IMG/VR virus record: IMGVR_UViG_3300025057_000003
Span: 51,585 to 115,584 of that record
Reading direction: 5' to 3' (one strand)
DNA from: a virus
Length of the DNA: 64,000 nt
Shown here in pieces: positions 15,101 to 21,773 of the stretch. The translations under genes were made by a program, and so were the position numbers. Below the pieces are notes generated by a model. It worked only from the letters and a program-made list of their open reading frames with translations, was not told where the DNA came from and did not search any database. Within the stretch, counting starts at the first letter, position 1, and every line of letters begins with the position of its first letter.

Positions 15101-15877
15101 ACAGCTCTTGGTACATATGCTCAATATGTTGAAGTAGATATTATGGGATCATCTGCTCAGACACCAATTGGGTTTATATTTGGAGAAAGACAAACAAATG
15201 ATAAGATTAAGGAAATAGTATCTATAGCTAATGAACCACAGATAGAACAGGGTGGTGAAATAGATAATGAATCTTATGAGTATGGAACCATAGAGGTAAT
15301 TGATAGAAAAATGGAGGATCTTTATAATAAGACTCTTGAAACAATGAGAAGACAAGCTGAAGAAGGCGGAGGTTTAATAACTAAAGCTGTGGTTGAACAA
15401 ACTGAAAAGGCTGGAATACAAGCTTGGATAAATATGAGTTTAAGTGGAATACCTAGTAAAGAAGTTGTAGCTGTTATAAATGAATTTAATAATGGCGATA
15501 GTGCAGATGTATCATATGACTCTGAAACAAAAACTGTAAAAATAGATACTGAGAATATGACAAAATCAGGAAGTTTTAAATTTGATACAGGTGAGTCAAT
15601 GACTGAAGAAAATATAGATTTATCTAAAATAGATACAAGTAATATGAAAAAGACTAGTTTTAATCTTGGAGAAACTAGTGATACACAAGGTATACCAGAA
15701 GATATTACTGAGGAAAAAGTAGAAGAGTTTTGGGATAGTTTAGCAATCCCTCAAAAAACAAAATTAAAAGAGTTATATAAAATTAATAACTTAGAAGATC
15801 TTATTAAAGAAAGTAAGAAATCATATTATCAAAATATAGATCAATTCATTGAAGAAATAAATTCATGTTTTAAATAG
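182..15877 (+). CDS. Giant virion polyprotein: membrane-active N-terminus, zincin-like protease domain and crAss-like virion RNA polymerase
   Basis: A single frame of 5,231 residues. I start it at ATG 182 (MSNLDNTV) because an in-frame ATG at 143 overlaps the preceding gene. Residues about 235-290 are hydrophobic and Gly/Ala-rich, fit for membrane insertion; coiled, charged sequence follows (about 650-1150). An HEAFH motif sits at about 2205-2209, with a Glu-rich helix (EYLEEYMADEF) about 65 residues later, as in gluzincin-type peptidases. The polymerase occupies the second half: a segment reading YMGLQVLNPSNKEEI at about 3625 resembles one double-psi beta-barrel. The sequence RIPSQ, then VVDFLP, then GADFDID has catalytic aspartates at about 3962, 3964 and 3966, which matches the metal-binding loop of crAss-like virion RNA polymerase (phi14:2 gp66 type). 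Related phages encode these functions as a polymerase of about 2,200 residues plus separate large proteins, so this is an extreme fusion. It is expected to be packaged, ejected into the host and to transcribe early genes. Domain edges are estimates. Confidence 0.9.
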   Translation: MSNLDNTVFNNEIANTPVGVPPDQFTFETISDLEIPADLEAFDEAVDPQYQAMLNSASDEINKTIASPIANMNNLPGAAGGRYNPAAQQEIPSPDTMEGKIRLFQNINKRTPQISKTDNIFGDNTVNIKDPTYSGIAATQFDRYYAHPAFSRLGFRPYRNNEEFYNTHSSGWEDAQRMFGQLNKLMGTGYLSSYRSWFEDDVMDLKSAIEYEDAVRIGSSSRGGFGAGLNNFVLNSGYTLGIIGSIAVEELAMWGATVALGLATPVTGGASGAAAVATGTAAAARTAYNAGRLAKAFRSIGQSFKIGKAFQATRTMVNSFKNIDKVRDLHSAVRGTGNVLGKILAPETVRAFKQLNSAKKAGENITNMAKVSKTIGGFYRDLRSMNFALSEGRMEGGSVYKEQWEKEFIIALDKNREAGLGDNLSYEQLQGVNERAKAAALTTTLFNAPVIYLSNQLLLGNAFGGYKRSINQIAREGIEGAASRVIRGKAATKVIKDTVKKQAGKEAGKQGKRQVQKQLYESVEDGFMNWRSTLKKVKSAGLRGGATMAGAAALRFTANNLSEGIQEVYQEAVAEGIKDYYTNLAFDPLAGGSDMFNASLSHGIKSQMSAQGLHTFASGFFMSTLVGGPQKLIFQTMPELYQATFNKEQYQNYKAQKEAEVTRIVDSMNEYGDALAQDPTNLFGLEKMQYATQKQAAEAMEEAQANDDLMGFIDMKDHAKFHNMFTLFETGKTDFFKEQLEDYLSLTDQELAEAFPDRKADAKSGKLRNSIQNQITKLDKMEQWFAQNKDKIQVTAKPENFEKGSREHQDEQIKFLAQRHAKYLYLFTKDGFERAAERTDAIYEKLATDPIIKDLAANDLTVFLTKDALLTEIGQLKGEVEILGDPGSKQAKKQKEKKLAHLEKIADVLYNEEYLNKDGSFDKRRIGKLMPLIGAYLDDVAKTRNGFVDNEMLLDTVKSIIDHNHLSVRQAMYDRALRVMTDPAYLDDLLTAGKLYFKFAYENRKALFREAIEKFINKQEINQLLNALADLGVYPDMDSTILFSQTGDPKDLGSFYNAEGIVNKVDDPELYEKIENAIDIYRQTATDALKKAAEKAKKEAEEEAKARTAEKASSSVDQILAEEGVDAPESKIIGKTKEESPVLDQTLQRLFSEMKALGLKKGFTINPSWEKFLESDLAKEHITAYNGLKKLWYQTLTALPEEERMNRFNKDIGFIDWLKLQGTNDLVQKVLAESAIGVGAIRIQAFIPEVEAEIRSDEKREVDSKTSDSINIQTRLIFDHSTGEQTTIFILTDKNNNIIDEEIYTSVGIDPIRANAGFRTRKEANDAIKLMANLVPVTASFTFDGQTLTYADVVEDINTKKKYVIISDANTVDRYGNLLLMKIEDIGKLNPKQAIAKAVKSKELNLSEGDFQKRFATEQLNAGIASLPANVTKLNVREATRLIPHRTNFDTNFPENEELARRRYDFIIKNLTPEQLKQLKVKVRVRPDGGKDIGYVKFEDKAANPFIKKTRAPYDIEIIVPDEILSPILEKLPKEIKKPEGNALGYIPNGNVVLLDRTNGTVINPLSITADQVKDLFDITGSSKEQAAEDIKQNFAIQFTIMNSIAEKLGDSAEMEMSLEDIGGVNFFSTPGAMLFDGIDKPVNDLNIRTVDGLTIILENTKLKNGKVATRLIHNGERGEGPTLQRKIKNEMDAQNPNLYEGATGTSRYTMVVKSASGVYSYFPVKTPPLSDESLQTIADTLIKRSVETAKENFTLEGKGKTQKTKLKNLQYNSTFNADLNSNESQDIPKFYIAGKPGYTFELAVTANGSVSIKVYDRKLQQSQYVGLSAEDVATYAESENKADFIKALITNYNDYLSNLDPEKVDTKKKAFFTNLKKNGALKENALKESFEELAPAEEISDAVTTQVGPSVRKKSALVANISGVDSQNIKSTPIISRTTSGVFTPSERFTDAQGKPIPKGPAMTTSTESLNIAGEIGSLEQLSDDEFTELQSKDFLTLTKDQQEYLAKRVATLKQEELTDRELTVLSSPASSLINVRAQAYKINEGQPKSNATSASTIENQKKEVSLEKQLEDLKSQLDARMNQVKENNSDLFGLALIKAIQQDSTVKSLEKKIQEVRLKQGGANKISDDLSLDDVRHIDEFAAWAASNLPEFITLDNIATLTDNMKSGGERVGAFVMSLEKIAGKERIGGKLYVGATSKYAYHEAFHSVFRLLLTKEQQEQYYKLAKKEVLAKLRGEGKSLKEEIEGLRNTDIAKYKDYSNDRMEKEYLEEYMADEFEVFKQSPRKTKTDSWIKSLFNKILEWIRNVLGNFNGPQLSLLYKDISSGKYRQAEVVSNPFTDDLFSGATIDASKLIRYKKEVLENGKELYKNLPNKQSVGIISSIAARVVDLEMKNESADFDIKDAVKKSIELYKDLYNPDNAQYRNLSIQQLLDVGNIYEAFTNYDKDILESVVDTLAIYDIKLEVIEELDEENEVEYGLRTTEQYGKDASQIGGARSLSSFLRKYIASTTLSEKDEFGNEYLSNGERLIVPVDFSVAYSGFLKAAAGTTDPIRILQKLYIFSQNNPQTRAIVERLYGDLNLVWEDQLEDGIIPAETSNNLLFQSMLKGFENFKIDYLFLHTNTKDGSVVGYSAANRDDAHTQIERWETEYKHRRRLYLADPKLKEEASDELARLLEFINTDQPINKMTNVKLAEVSKNISEALAKTMGIKLHPDYIAYTIANNITKPTKYQSALLESQKDVILIDPEAIMYMKQQFDGDADLMSQAEDEGVYNRLRRLGLGNAMFDETVGASVFKNANGDLVYSHQLPTMHLKKMAELNDIVSDPTKVAELIENEPYVATNYLLNDPAFRQMAKEGLLKITRISGSKSSKGIEVDSDGGVIEGYDRNEKGTVYGDYDPKQFLASLLSAYISGVNPKSGRLQAGVIPEGQDDMVALAPVLLRVIEASNTGDLSALPIIKAVEENAKGEAQITDQALDAYVKNITAEFDRIQRELNPYTKTKNLKPGYNADKKGQKPDLNGRAYRFANNKLILTPSNSITPDVESGKLLDSSSTITRIREGSQKLFIKTDAAAVAMGFFAEGESTNLEIGIGEETKVGKGKRRVFKQAAKDKSTFHRVKLIGKKSVNNLTLFNVEDMLGEAISDKKTNTHTKEVEIGNQTRWVESDAMKAFLLGEKEFFVYEVIENDLTNLTDEELDILEKEAVDQEDYAKAKEIADLRSYGEINYASELERILKEHAKEQEGKSEEDYETLTLEEALSKIPSDKDINLDSLKAFITERIDQEFKQFNKDINNEFYRVEEDGSVYLDLPRFISTGLKRNENSTGSEAAFENANQKLNLTNNRTHNLKQIFINDWINTTAINDLLLGDQAVSLKDGVDAVKRAKMQNAAYYSAASRISSKKHNVLNPLQKISMFAVTDPIASSIHTKENIEQADAQNWMTVKAFRYMWFGFGKLTETQSKLLDKIEAGAEISVEEIFGAAGAVKKQEMLNSKKLVYGDGKVFDKFSVIPLSKAMTSMKDKNGNWIAKPGREILHNMRVKMEQYEQDQLDQGIDTVAMVAPLSALKMMKENVSLIDDLVNPNETIIQSQGKGTDAQYMGRSLSYEAVKSGKPNRLTTDNVMDLDANYMGLQVLNPSNKEEIIDPTQIKTLLTGEQDDKATVRIDGEVVSIGALRKRYNELVSARLTQKYIDKRNLIFDIDPEYAMDQLHKSIEAKKITPDLYSFLNYAQTSLLASQSSSQLLEFFSFDEDGNPTFDFVQDSPMVEAKFKQLFLSYFSKGVMAEKIPGTGAALLSDYGFSQYRKVYSVDENNYIDRQEIIRTNDFAQNYSMSDVQMEGNDVLDLSNDDKFDVLAQRVNKLKKGEFIIVKDRLRPNMKEYNIKGEYTGVKYSEALMPAHSKEVYENLDLLKPDAAIPDSVGKMFGIRIPSQDNHSTINVKVVDFLPVFNGSTIVASRELVEVSGADFDIDKLYLQMKEYYLKDGEFFEYKNNFEDYVRYINKKVKKKGSTYAEAAMKAKKRKGKLLSDAKFEAAKKRGFDVQAIHALRILNLPLTKPEYNKYVETTGRAPFAAGYNNEILDVKFRLMGHDGVTTSADGSTPISYEAANLLPLTNPKDRTGVWEMIQTEMPELAETLAEDNLDINNLRGKGISFGNNKEGAKSIGAAVLPNLYLSLMQEVDIRLAKGRGYELNLGGQVYDGFYNYDPIKKQARTRELLEDGSEGFRKQYIISALITAMTDNAKERLAKKLGLSQNGLGIVTAMTAMGVPIKTSIGMMNHPIIRRAYELEKRAPEFEFDVKEHIEEKITSLKLAGNQYELFEDDVSVGVNQDNLIKAVNEPMLSFRNDGELEQKLDNLEEFELEDIGNKMLLDIAILEEFLKAYDIASFLRPVGDLLNLSKGFGVDTASIAKVKKARQKLKLDLTDQEMAKLPPNEVPMFDLRKVFSSDRWQTTMLDIYDEFVDSLLPKVFLNESKPFNNIFTSFQDNFKYLNKEDRAMVEKDLLSYITISGYMHWLGQNKSSVLGMPTNKLIYPEEGQTDIVDVYEKLKTVNGEKYNYFLDGFVRPERATDPGNKTGISMLTSNTLTTLNDSQRIDVQNGFKELFVDPATRYGAMQVLNYMIVKDGLQPLYRSIMNAVDPEMFAEYLGTLPNTSNVFATMSEAQMQSNFGMSFKELKLNFLKEYGLHPKTARLLKSGWAPKELVLNSKAFFTQSFGEFKKSTVENNPDKLFVIFDNQAGVGSSNNKEVRDYPNVISINIKKNAGSAETDFYNKEEESAAIQHMEAMMAYLEQAAEGYDSVVIQDRIAEEELKGILKYTPNFHENLLSKLDKLVGYKPKGLTDKDKKSERKAVNIAAKKKSVFINNTVSGRAVLTVDIEKGLSGSVNPSFKNTDDLFAERKLADPKKKGFEFTTRSQQIATAKTIFQIDSIPEGKYVQYVATFPQTIRVNVEGEGNKYFQLVRYAGPAYGEIGPGLSRGTALGTYAQYVEVDIMGSSAQTPIGFIFGERQTNDKIKEIVSIANEPQIEQGGEIDNESYEYGTIEVIDRKMEDLYNKTLETMRRQAEEGGGLITKAVVEQTEKAGIQAWINMSLSGIPSKEVVAVINEFNNGDSADVSYDSETKTVKIDTENMTKSGSFKFDTGESMTEENIDLSKIDTSNMKKTSFNLGETSDTQGIPEDITEEKVEEFWDSLAIPQKTKLKELYKINNLEDLIKESKKSYYQNIDQFIEEINSCFK

Positions 15878-15879
15878 TT

Positions 15880-18800
15880 ATGGCAGTAAGATGTATAAAT
15901 AAAAATCTAAGTGAGTTTACTGATATTGCAGATGCTTTAGGATCAGCAATACAAGCAAACAGTTTAATTGTAAGATGGCAGGATTCAAATAAAACAGATG
16001 CACTTCCTACTGTAAAGGAGGCCCTGGATTTTAATAAATCCACAATGGCTAATCATAATTTAAAAACAAAAGAGTTTGCGGGATCACTATATGGAAACTT
16101 AACTAGACTTGGTATAATTTCTAAATATCATGGTAGTTATTATATTGTTTCATCTAGAAACAGGGTATTTGATCCTTCTATACGTGACTTCAACTTAAGA
16201 AGATTGTACAGCTATTTAAGAGTTAATAACATACCAAAAGAATCTATTGTTACAATGCAAAAAGGCAAAGGTCTAGCAATAGAAATAAAGGATAATGTTT
16301 TTACTCCTAGGGATATATTACCAGCAACTAGAGGATTTAATACACCTCATTCAAGAGAAGTAGTAAGACATCTTATGCGGATGTTCCCACAGGTAAGCAT
16401 AACAATGCTATCCGTATCTAAAGCTAAAATATTATATGATTCTTTACCTGATAGTCAAAAAGCTAATGTACCATTTGACCAGGTTAATTCTTTTTATGTA
16501 GATGGTCAAGCCGTCTTAATAAAAGGTAGGGTTACTGATGATGTGGCTATAGAAGAAATGTTACATCCTTTTATAGATAGTGTATATGTAGAAAATCAAG
16601 AACTATTTAATAATCTTTTAGAAGAGTCAAGAAAAAACTTTCCTCAGCTAAGGCAAGAGATTAATGATGCTTATTCAGACAAAAGAGGATTTACTCAAAA
16701 GCATAGAGATCTTGAATTAGTTACTCAAGCTTTAAGTAGGCATTTTAACAAAGAGTATAAACAAAATGAAACTAAATCATTTAAAGATGCAGTTAAGCAG
16801 TTCTTGAATTGGTTCATGGAAATTATTCAAAACTTATCTGAATACTTAACGGGTAAACCTCTTGGTGCTAGATCTATATCAGCTAAGGCTAACTTAACAG
16901 ATATAGCTAAGTTATTAAATACATCAGATATTCAATTTAAACTTGAAAAAGTTGCGGATAGAAAAGTTAGATATAACCTAACTGGTACCGCAAAAATAGC
17001 ATATGATAATGCAATTGGTTCTTCAAATGCTGTACAAAAACAAATAATAGAAACTTTATTTCATGCTGCTGTACATTCTCCAGAAAACATAGGAAATCTT
17101 GCAGCAACTACTTTAGAAGATGGAGCGCCAATTTTAGTTTTAGATGAAGCAACTCATACATATCAAGACTTAAATAATTTGACAAGACCTTGGATGAGCA
17201 CTACAACTGCAATTAAAGGTAAAATGTCAAAAGAGCAAGAAGAAAAATACAAGTTAAATAGAGAACTTGGAAATGACTTTGATAATTTATTAAATGCACT
17301 ATCTGCAGGTTTAAGTGTAGAAGATGTAGTTAATGAAATGAAAATTCTTGATGATCAGCAAGCTAGAGATGCATACAATGATTTATCAGATCAGTTAGAG
17401 ATATTAAAGACAACACCGCAAGGAAAGGCAATTGCTCTTCCACAGGTTGTAGTATATGATGATGCAACTGGTATGGCTGGTACTATTGACTTATTATTAA
17501 TAGAGCCAAATGGAACATTGAGAATAGTAGATCTTAAGACTTCAAAAAATGGACTTAAGGATTATTCAGGATATACGCAAAGAACATTGAAGTATGATAC
17601 ACAATGGGATTTATCTGAAGAAAGTCAAATTAGACAAAAACTTGGCGTAACTAGATTATCAACCAGACAACAGCATAATACACAAGTAAATGTGTATAGA
17701 AGAATGTTGGAAAATATGGGTTATACCATATCAACAAATGATAATGCTACGTCTACAATTCATGTTAAAGTAGATGTAAAAGGTGAAGGAAAGAAGCAAG
17801 AATTTAAAGGCACATTTAAAGTTGAAGAGTCTAGGGAGCACCCGATAGATCAAAATAAAGAATATGTAGATGCAATTGTTCCTTCTAATGTAAATGAAAA
17901 TAGAAAGTCTAAGATAGATGAAGCCATGGATGGTTCACCAGAATCTTATGATCATTCATTTAAGCTAAACAATTTAACAAAAGAAGAGCAAGTTCCAGAT
18001 GATAGTGTTATACAAGATCCTGAATTTGCTATTGTAACTCAAGCTTTAAAAACTTATCAATTAGGATTAATAAAAAAGAATGATGCCATTGATCAGTTGA
18101 ATAAACAAGTATATTTAGGTAGACATAAAACAACAGCAGATCTTCAAGAGCAAATATTAAATTCAATTAGTGCTATTAATGTTGCGCTAAGTTCTGCCCC
18201 ACAAGCTAGATCTAGAATATATTCTTCATTGCTTAGAGATGCTTTGGCTCAAATGAGAGAGTTTAAATCATATGTCCAAGATCCAAAAAACTTTGGTAAA
18301 CCTGAGTATATAACTTATGTTTTAAATTTTAATAATTTCTTAGGTACTTTCCAGGGTCTATATACACTGCAAGATTCTTCAGAGTTAAACGGCACTCAAA
18401 AAAGTTTAGTACTAAACCTACAAACTGAAGCTAATGGTTTAGTGGGTGTTGGAAATTTTGATAATTATAAAGAAGGTATTATTGATAGAGCTATTCAGGA
18501 TTATGTAAGAACTGTTGTTAAAGACAAGAGTAAAAAAGATATGACTGATGATGAGCTAGATAGAATAATGAAGATTGGAGAAGAAATTGGAATCATGGAT
18601 CTAGGTACTAGAGATATGGCTACACAGCGGGATACACTTCTTGCTATAATGGATAAAATATATAAGGCCAAGAAACAAGAACTTCTAGATAAAATACAAA
18701 CACGAGAGGATTCAATTAGAAGAACAGCATTAAAGTTGCAAAAATTAGCTCCTGAAAAAGATGCTCAAAAGATGTTTGACTTTATGCTTGTATTTGATGA

Positions 18801-21576
18801 GAATGGTGAATTTACAGGACGTTATGTTCAAAAGATAGGCCGCGTTTATTACGATAAGCTTAATGAACTGCGAGATAAACTTTATGATGCAGCGGGTAAT
18901 CCTTTACAGTTTAAAGATATTACTGATGCATCAACTGCAAGTGTAGAGGATCTTGAATGGAATATTAAACTAGCTAAAATGAAGAAAGATTTTTCTGACT
19001 TCTTTAGAGCTGAAACAATAGGATTGAATGAACAACCAATTGATGGTAAGTATCATTACTATACTAAGGAGTTTAAAGATGCTAGAGCTAAGTACGAATA
19101 TTTTGTAGCTGCGGGAGATCACGGTTACTGGAGAAGAAAAGATAATATATCAGACAGAGAATGGGATAGATATCAAGCTAAATATTTTACTTCAGGTATA
19201 GAAGTAGAAACAAGAACGATTGCTAAGAGAGTTGATGGAGAGTTTACCGGTGAGGTAATTCATGACTTTGGTAAACCATTTGTACGAAATGAATATAGAA
19301 AGATTAGAGATGATGTAAAGATTGATGGTAAAGATATTAAAAGTGATAAGTATAATGCGATAATGAATGATACTTCAGCTCTTGGTATGGCTAGGAAAGA
19401 GTTCTATTTAATGTTTAAAGAATTGTTTGAAGAAGATCTATTAAAGAAACTACCTAAATCTACAAGAGATAAAATGATAGGGCGAGTTCCTGTTATTAGA
19501 GGTAGAATAACTCAAGACCTAAAGGCAAAACCTAGTATAGTAACAAAGATGTTTGCTAAAACAACCCGTGGCATCAAAAATCTTTTTAGAGAGACTGGTC
19601 AAAATAGAACAATGTTTGCTAATGAGGATGGTGAATTAGTTGACTCATTACCTATATTTTATACAGGTAGCACTAGAACAGATGCTCAGCTTGAAGCTCT
19701 TGATCTAGAAATAGAAGCTTTAAAACAAGATAGAGCAGATGGTAAAATAAAAATAGAACCATATAAAAAGAAACTTAAAGAACTTGAAGGCACAAGAGCT
19801 CAGTTAGAAAATAAACCTACCAAAGAAGAATTAAACAGAGATATGGGTAATGCTTTGTTAAAATTTGCAGGTATGGCTGAGCACTATGAAACAATGGGTA
19901 CAATTGAAGATACAATGAAAGCTTTCTTATACCAACTTGAAAAGCGTCAGTATACTACACCCGAAGGTTCTGTAAAAAAAGGTGTGAGGACTGTATTAGG
20001 ATTTCAAGAAAAGGCTTCAATTAAAGGTTCAGATTCTAGAGTTTTAACTAGAGCTAAGAAGTGGATGAACATGGTGTATTATGATAATGATCAGATAACA
20101 AAAGGTTTCTGGGAAAAGGTCTCTGATGGACTTATTCAGTTATCATCATTATCTTATGTTGCATTTAACCCATTTGGTAACTTTAATAACTACGTCCTGG
20201 GTCGGGTCAATGATAACATTGAAGCAATAGGTGGTAGATTCTTTTCAGCTAGTTCATATGCCCGTGCTAGTTTAGAATACAATAAAAGAGCTATGCCAGA
20301 TCTAATCCATAGATTGTCAGCATCTGTTAACAAGTTAGGTAAATTAAAACAAGGTGATTATGATCCAGAAAAAGCTACTAGTAAATATGAAGCTTTTGTA
20401 GAACTGTATAGAATGATGGATGATGCATCAGATATACGTGAATCAGGATCAGCTATAGATAGAGCTGGAAAATCTTTATGGAGAAGATTTTTAGATTTTG
20501 GTTATGTAATGCAAGATGCTGCAGAATGGAATGTTCAAACTAAGGTTGGTATGGCTATGATCATAGATACTAGAATCAGAAACAATGAGACTGGTGAAAT
20601 ACTAAGTTTATATGATGCATTTGATTTTGATGGAAATACAAAAGAACTAAAGTTAAAAGAAGGTTTTAAAACTATAGTTAAGATAGATCCAAAAAATGTA
20701 GATGAAAATGGAAATTCTAAAGTACTAAAAGAAATAGGAGAATATAATGATGATTTTAGATATCAACTAAGAAATGAGATCCGTGAAGTAAATAAACAAA
20801 TTCATGGTAACTACGCCTATGAAGATAGAATGGTTATTCAATCTCATACTTTAGGAAAGCTAGCAGCACAGTTCCATAAGTGGATTGCACCTGCATATAG
20901 AGCAAGATTTGAAAGAGAATATTTTGATGAAAATCTTGGCTGGATGGAAGGAAGATATAAGTCTTGGGGTAAGTTTGTATGGTATGCTTCAAAACAATTA
21001 GCTAAAGGAAATATGGCCTTTAATAAATATGCTTCAGGTTTCTTAGATGACTATGGTTATTTAAAAGATGGGGACGAGCAAGATAATCAAAGAGCTTTAA
21101 ATAAACTTCAAGGTTTTTATAGAACTACTGGTGAAATTGGTATAACAATGTTAACCCTTGTTATATTAGAATTAATGAAGACACTGTGGAGAGATGGTGA
21201 TGATGAGGATAATGAAATACTTAAAAGATTTCAAAATATAGCAATGTATCAAGCAGATAGAACATTTAAAGAACTTATATTATTCTGGCCTGTATTCGGA
21301 TCTACACAACAAATGCAAATGGTTAAGTCTCCAATTGCATCAACAAGAACCATGGGTGAACTTGGTGAGGCTTTATGGGGATCAATTGAAACTCCGTTTT
21401 ATTTCTTAACCCAAGATGAAAATGAAATTAAAGGTAATTCAAATGTATACTATCAAAGAGGTTCACGTAAGGGCTCATTAAAATTAAAGAAACAATGGCA
21501 AGATGTTGTTCCTATTTGGTATAGCATTAAGAAATGGCAAAATTATCTTGAGATGAATAACTTCTTTATTAAATAA
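15880..21576 (+). CDS. Large virion (cargo) protein with PD-(D/E)XK nuclease domain and degenerate zincin motif
   Basis: 1,898 residues, starting 2 bases after the giant polymerase gene and so translationally linked to it. Around residue 224 the sequence EEMLHPF, followed by a helical stretch, looks like a zincin helix whose first His is replaced by Glu, so it is probably inactive. Residues about 430-620 carry a PD-(D/E)XK nuclease core: GTIDLL (Asp at about 537), then IVDLKTSK (Asp 551, Lys 553), then QHNTQVNVYRRML. The rest is long, helical and charged, with a hydrophobic segment near residue 1750 (ITMLTLVILELM). Large proteins beside the virion polymerase in crAss-like phages are carried in the particle and ejected. 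A nuclease here could act on host or competing DNA, or process the phage genome on entry; that role is inferred. A hairpin terminator follows the stop codon. Confidence 0.82.
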   Translation: MAVRCINKNLSEFTDIADALGSAIQANSLIVRWQDSNKTDALPTVKEALDFNKSTMANHNLKTKEFAGSLYGNLTRLGIISKYHGSYYIVSSRNRVFDPSIRDFNLRRLYSYLRVNNIPKESIVTMQKGKGLAIEIKDNVFTPRDILPATRGFNTPHSREVVRHLMRMFPQVSITMLSVSKAKILYDSLPDSQKANVPFDQVNSFYVDGQAVLIKGRVTDDVAIEEMLHPFIDSVYVENQELFNNLLEESRKNFPQLRQEINDAYSDKRGFTQKHRDLELVTQALSRHFNKEYKQNETKSFKDAVKQFLNWFMEIIQNLSEYLTGKPLGARSISAKANLTDIAKLLNTSDIQFKLEKVADRKVRYNLTGTAKIAYDNAIGSSNAVQKQIIETLFHAAVHSPENIGNLAATTLEDGAPILVLDEATHTYQDLNNLTRPWMSTTTAIKGKMSKEQEEKYKLNRELGNDFDNLLNALSAGLSVEDVVNEMKILDDQQARDAYNDLSDQLEILKTTPQGKAIALPQVVVYDDATGMAGTIDLLLIEPNGTLRIVDLKTSKNGLKDYSGYTQRTLKYDTQWDLSEESQIRQKLGVTRLSTRQQHNTQVNVYRRMLENMGYTISTNDNATSTIHVKVDVKGEGKKQEFKGTFKVEESREHPIDQNKEYVDAIVPSNVNENRKSKIDEAMDGSPESYDHSFKLNNLTKEEQVPDDSVIQDPEFAIVTQALKTYQLGLIKKNDAIDQLNKQVYLGRHKTTADLQEQILNSISAINVALSSAPQARSRIYSSLLRDALAQMREFKSYVQDPKNFGKPEYITYVLNFNNFLGTFQGLYTLQDSSELNGTQKSLVLNLQTEANGLVGVGNFDNYKEGIIDRAIQDYVRTVVKDKSKKDMTDDELDRIMKIGEEIGIMDLGTRDMATQRDTLLAIMDKIYKAKKQELLDKIQTREDSIRRTALKLQKLAPEKDAQKMFDFMLVFDENGEFTGRYVQKIGRVYYDKLNELRDKLYDAAGNPLQFKDITDASTASVEDLEWNIKLAKMKKDFSDFFRAETIGLNEQPIDGKYHYYTKEFKDARAKYEYFVAAGDHGYWRRKDNISDREWDRYQAKYFTSGIEVETRTIAKRVDGEFTGEVIHDFGKPFVRNEYRKIRDDVKIDGKDIKSDKYNAIMNDTSALGMARKEFYLMFKELFEEDLLKKLPKSTRDKMIGRVPVIRGRITQDLKAKPSIVTKMFAKTTRGIKNLFRETGQNRTMFANEDGELVDSLPIFYTGSTRTDAQLEALDLEIEALKQDRADGKIKIEPYKKKLKELEGTRAQLENKPTKEELNRDMGNALLKFAGMAEHYETMGTIEDTMKAFLYQLEKRQYTTPEGSVKKGVRTVLGFQEKASIKGSDSRVLTRAKKWMNMVYYDNDQITKGFWEKVSDGLIQLSSLSYVAFNPFGNFNNYVLGRVNDNIEAIGGRFFSASSYARASLEYNKRAMPDLIHRLSASVNKLGKLKQGDYDPEKATSKYEAFVELYRMMDDASDIRESGSAIDRAGKSLWRRFLDFGYVMQDAAEWNVQTKVGMAMIIDTRIRNNETGEILSLYDAFDFDGNTKELKLKEGFKTIVKIDPKNVDENGNSKVLKEIGEYNDDFRYQLRNEIREVNKQIHGNYAYEDRMVIQSHTLGKLAAQFHKWIAPAYRARFEREYFDENLGWMEGRYKSWGKFVWYASKQLAKGNMAFNKYASGFLDDYGYLKDGDEQDNQRALNKLQGFYRTTGEIGITMLTLVILELMKTLWRDGDDEDNEILKRFQNIAMYQADRTFKELILFWPVFGSTQQMQMVKSPIASTRTMGELGEALWGSIETPFYFLTQDENEIKGNSNVYYQRGSRKGSLKLKKQWQDVVPIWYSIKKWQNYLEMNNFFIK

Positions 21577-21582
21577 AAGAAT

Positions 21583-21610
21583 AGGGGGACATTACATCCC
21601 CCTTTCTTTC
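21583..21610 (+). terminator. Intrinsic terminator of the left virion operon
   Basis: Directly after the 1,898-residue gene, AGGGGG (21583-21588) pairs with CCCCCT (21598-21603) around a 9-base loop, followed by a T-rich run. It closes the rightward operon before the convergent ribonucleotide reductase gene. Confidence 0.8.
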
Positions 21611-21656
21611 TCTCTCCAGATGGTACAGACACCACTCTGCACCTTATATTGTAGCT

Positions 21657-21711
21657 AGTAAAAAGGTAGAGTCCAGGGCTTCAACCTGCGCGGCTTTACG
21701 TCCTCTACCTT
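21657..21711 (-). terminator. Terminator after the ribonucleotide reductase gene, with a large structured loop
   Basis: Read leftward, a 9-bp stem (21703-21711 with 21663-21671, core GGTAGAG/CTCTACC) is followed by TTTTT. The 31-base loop is GC-rich compared with its surroundings and holds a small CAGG/CCTG hairpin. It lies about 60 bases past the stop of the class II reductase. I checked it as a tRNA: the acceptor-like stem is there, but T-arm and anticodon arm are not. Confidence 0.6.
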
Positions 21712-21773
21712 GGCCAGTGTAACACCTGACTATATTGGAAACCCATAATAAAGTTTCTCAATCCAACACATGT

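Noticed and set aside
21657-21711. Possible tRNA gene
   Set aside because: A 7-9-bp acceptor-like stem exists, but only 31 bases lie inside it, with no T-loop, anticodon arm or 3' acceptor end; a T-run follows. It is better read as a terminator.
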